Shown here one piece after another: positions 24,677 to 24,889 of a DNA stretch of 24,889 nucleotides. Position 1 is the first letter of the stretch. Each line of letters begins with the position of its first letter. Made by a program: the position numbers and the translations under genes. Where the stretch lies: NCBI GenBank assembly GCA_902565325.1, contig CACFEM010000010.1:1-24889 (forward strand), in the 5' to 3' direction. The notes under the pieces are model-generated. The model was not told the origin of the DNA, made no database searches, and saw only the letters and a program-made list of their open reading frames with translations. The stretch is from an uncultured Pelagibacteraceae bacterium (GTDB taxonomy: Bacteria; Pseudomonadota; Alphaproteobacteria; Pelagibacterales; Pelagibacteraceae).

Positions 24677-24889
24677 TTTTGTTTTAAGAAAATTATATTA
24701 ATTTTTGCACCATCTTTAATTGGTATAAAATCTATTTTTCCATTGTGATCATTAATTATTTTATTAACAATTGATAATCCTAAACCAGTTCCATTTTTCT
24801 TTGTTGTAAAATAAGGATTAAGTATGTTTTTGATATTATCTGTTAATTTATCAAAACCAACACCATTATCCTCAATTATTGATTTAATG
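24673..24889 (-). CDS. ntrY: NtrY-type sensor histidine kinase (partial, C-terminal 71 residues)
   Basis: Only the end of the ATPase domain is in the window. Visible motifs are the G1 box IEDNGVGF, the F-box region NPYFTTKKNGTGLGL and the G2 box GTGLGLSIVNKIINDHNG. They identify a histidine kinase. The four-base ATGA overlap with ntrX, and the order ntrY-ntrX-trkA, make it NtrY. The domain ends IIFLKQK, with little beyond the kinase fold. The remainder lies past the right edge. Confidence 0.88.
   Translation of the reverse strand, partial: IKSIIEDNGVGFDKLTDNIKNILNPYFTTKKNGTGLGLSIVNKIINDHNGKIDFIPIKDGAKINIIFLKQK

Noticed and set aside
1..24889. CRISPR array, prophage, insertion sequence, integron or toxin-antitoxin locus
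   Set aside because: No spaced repeats, transposase, integrase, phage gene or paired small toxin gene was found. The lone XRE gene has no partner.

Overview
The window is AT-rich and gene-dense, with short intergenic gaps and tightly coupled genes. Gene content and order point to an alphaproteobacterium of the SAR11/Pelagibacter type: pstSCAB beside phoR, a general L-amino-acid ABC transporter of the aapJQMP class, and ntrY-ntrX-trkA-trkH with an NtrX that lacks sigma-54 features. I did not compute base composition or run any search, so this placement is by recognition only. No stretch of more than about 200 bases lacks a gene. I see no IS element, prophage, CRISPR array or rRNA.

Region 1 (1-8829) is a phosphate-starvation block. 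pstB (cut by the left edge), pstA, pstC and pstS read on the minus strand. A perfect 7+4+7 Pho box lies in front of pstS, and a strong hairpin with a U-run separates pstS from pstC. Behind pstS lie an unrecognised secreted protein and the sensor kinase phoR. phoR is preceded by agt and plcP, which match the phosphorus-saving lipid-remodelling pair: a phospholipase C-type metallophosphoesterase and a GT4 glycosyltransferase. Divergent from plcP is a diacylglycerol-kinase-like gene, and the shared 99-bp gap holds a second Pho box. The set would take up phosphate, sense it, and release phosphate from phospholipids while replacing them with glycolipids.

Region 2 (8830-9302) holds a 69-residue polybasic coiled-coil protein with its own good promoter, an unusually strong ribosome binding site and a trailing hairpin.

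Region 3 (9303-14853) is a minus-strand operon valS-ilvD-manC joined by two TAATG stop/start overlaps. It covers valyl-tRNA charging, branched-chain amino-acid synthesis and GDP-mannose supply.

Region 4 (14978-15615) holds plus-strand tRNA-Cys and tRNA-Asn, then a minus-strand XRE-family regulator whose start region is a palindrome.

Region 5 (15806-20331) is the aapJ-(hairpin)-aapQ-aapM-aapP amino-acid uptake operon, with TAATG overlaps between the last three genes and two inverted repeats in the aapJ leader.

Region 6 (20414-24889) contains tRNA-Arg, trkH, trkA, ntrX and the 3' end of ntrY, an abutting minus-strand set for potassium uptake and a two-component system. NtrX has lost both the GAFTGA loop and the Walker B glutamate.

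The best candidates for something undescribed are the Pho-box-linked kinase opposite plcP-agt, the secreted orphan between phoR and pstS, and the polybasic small protein.
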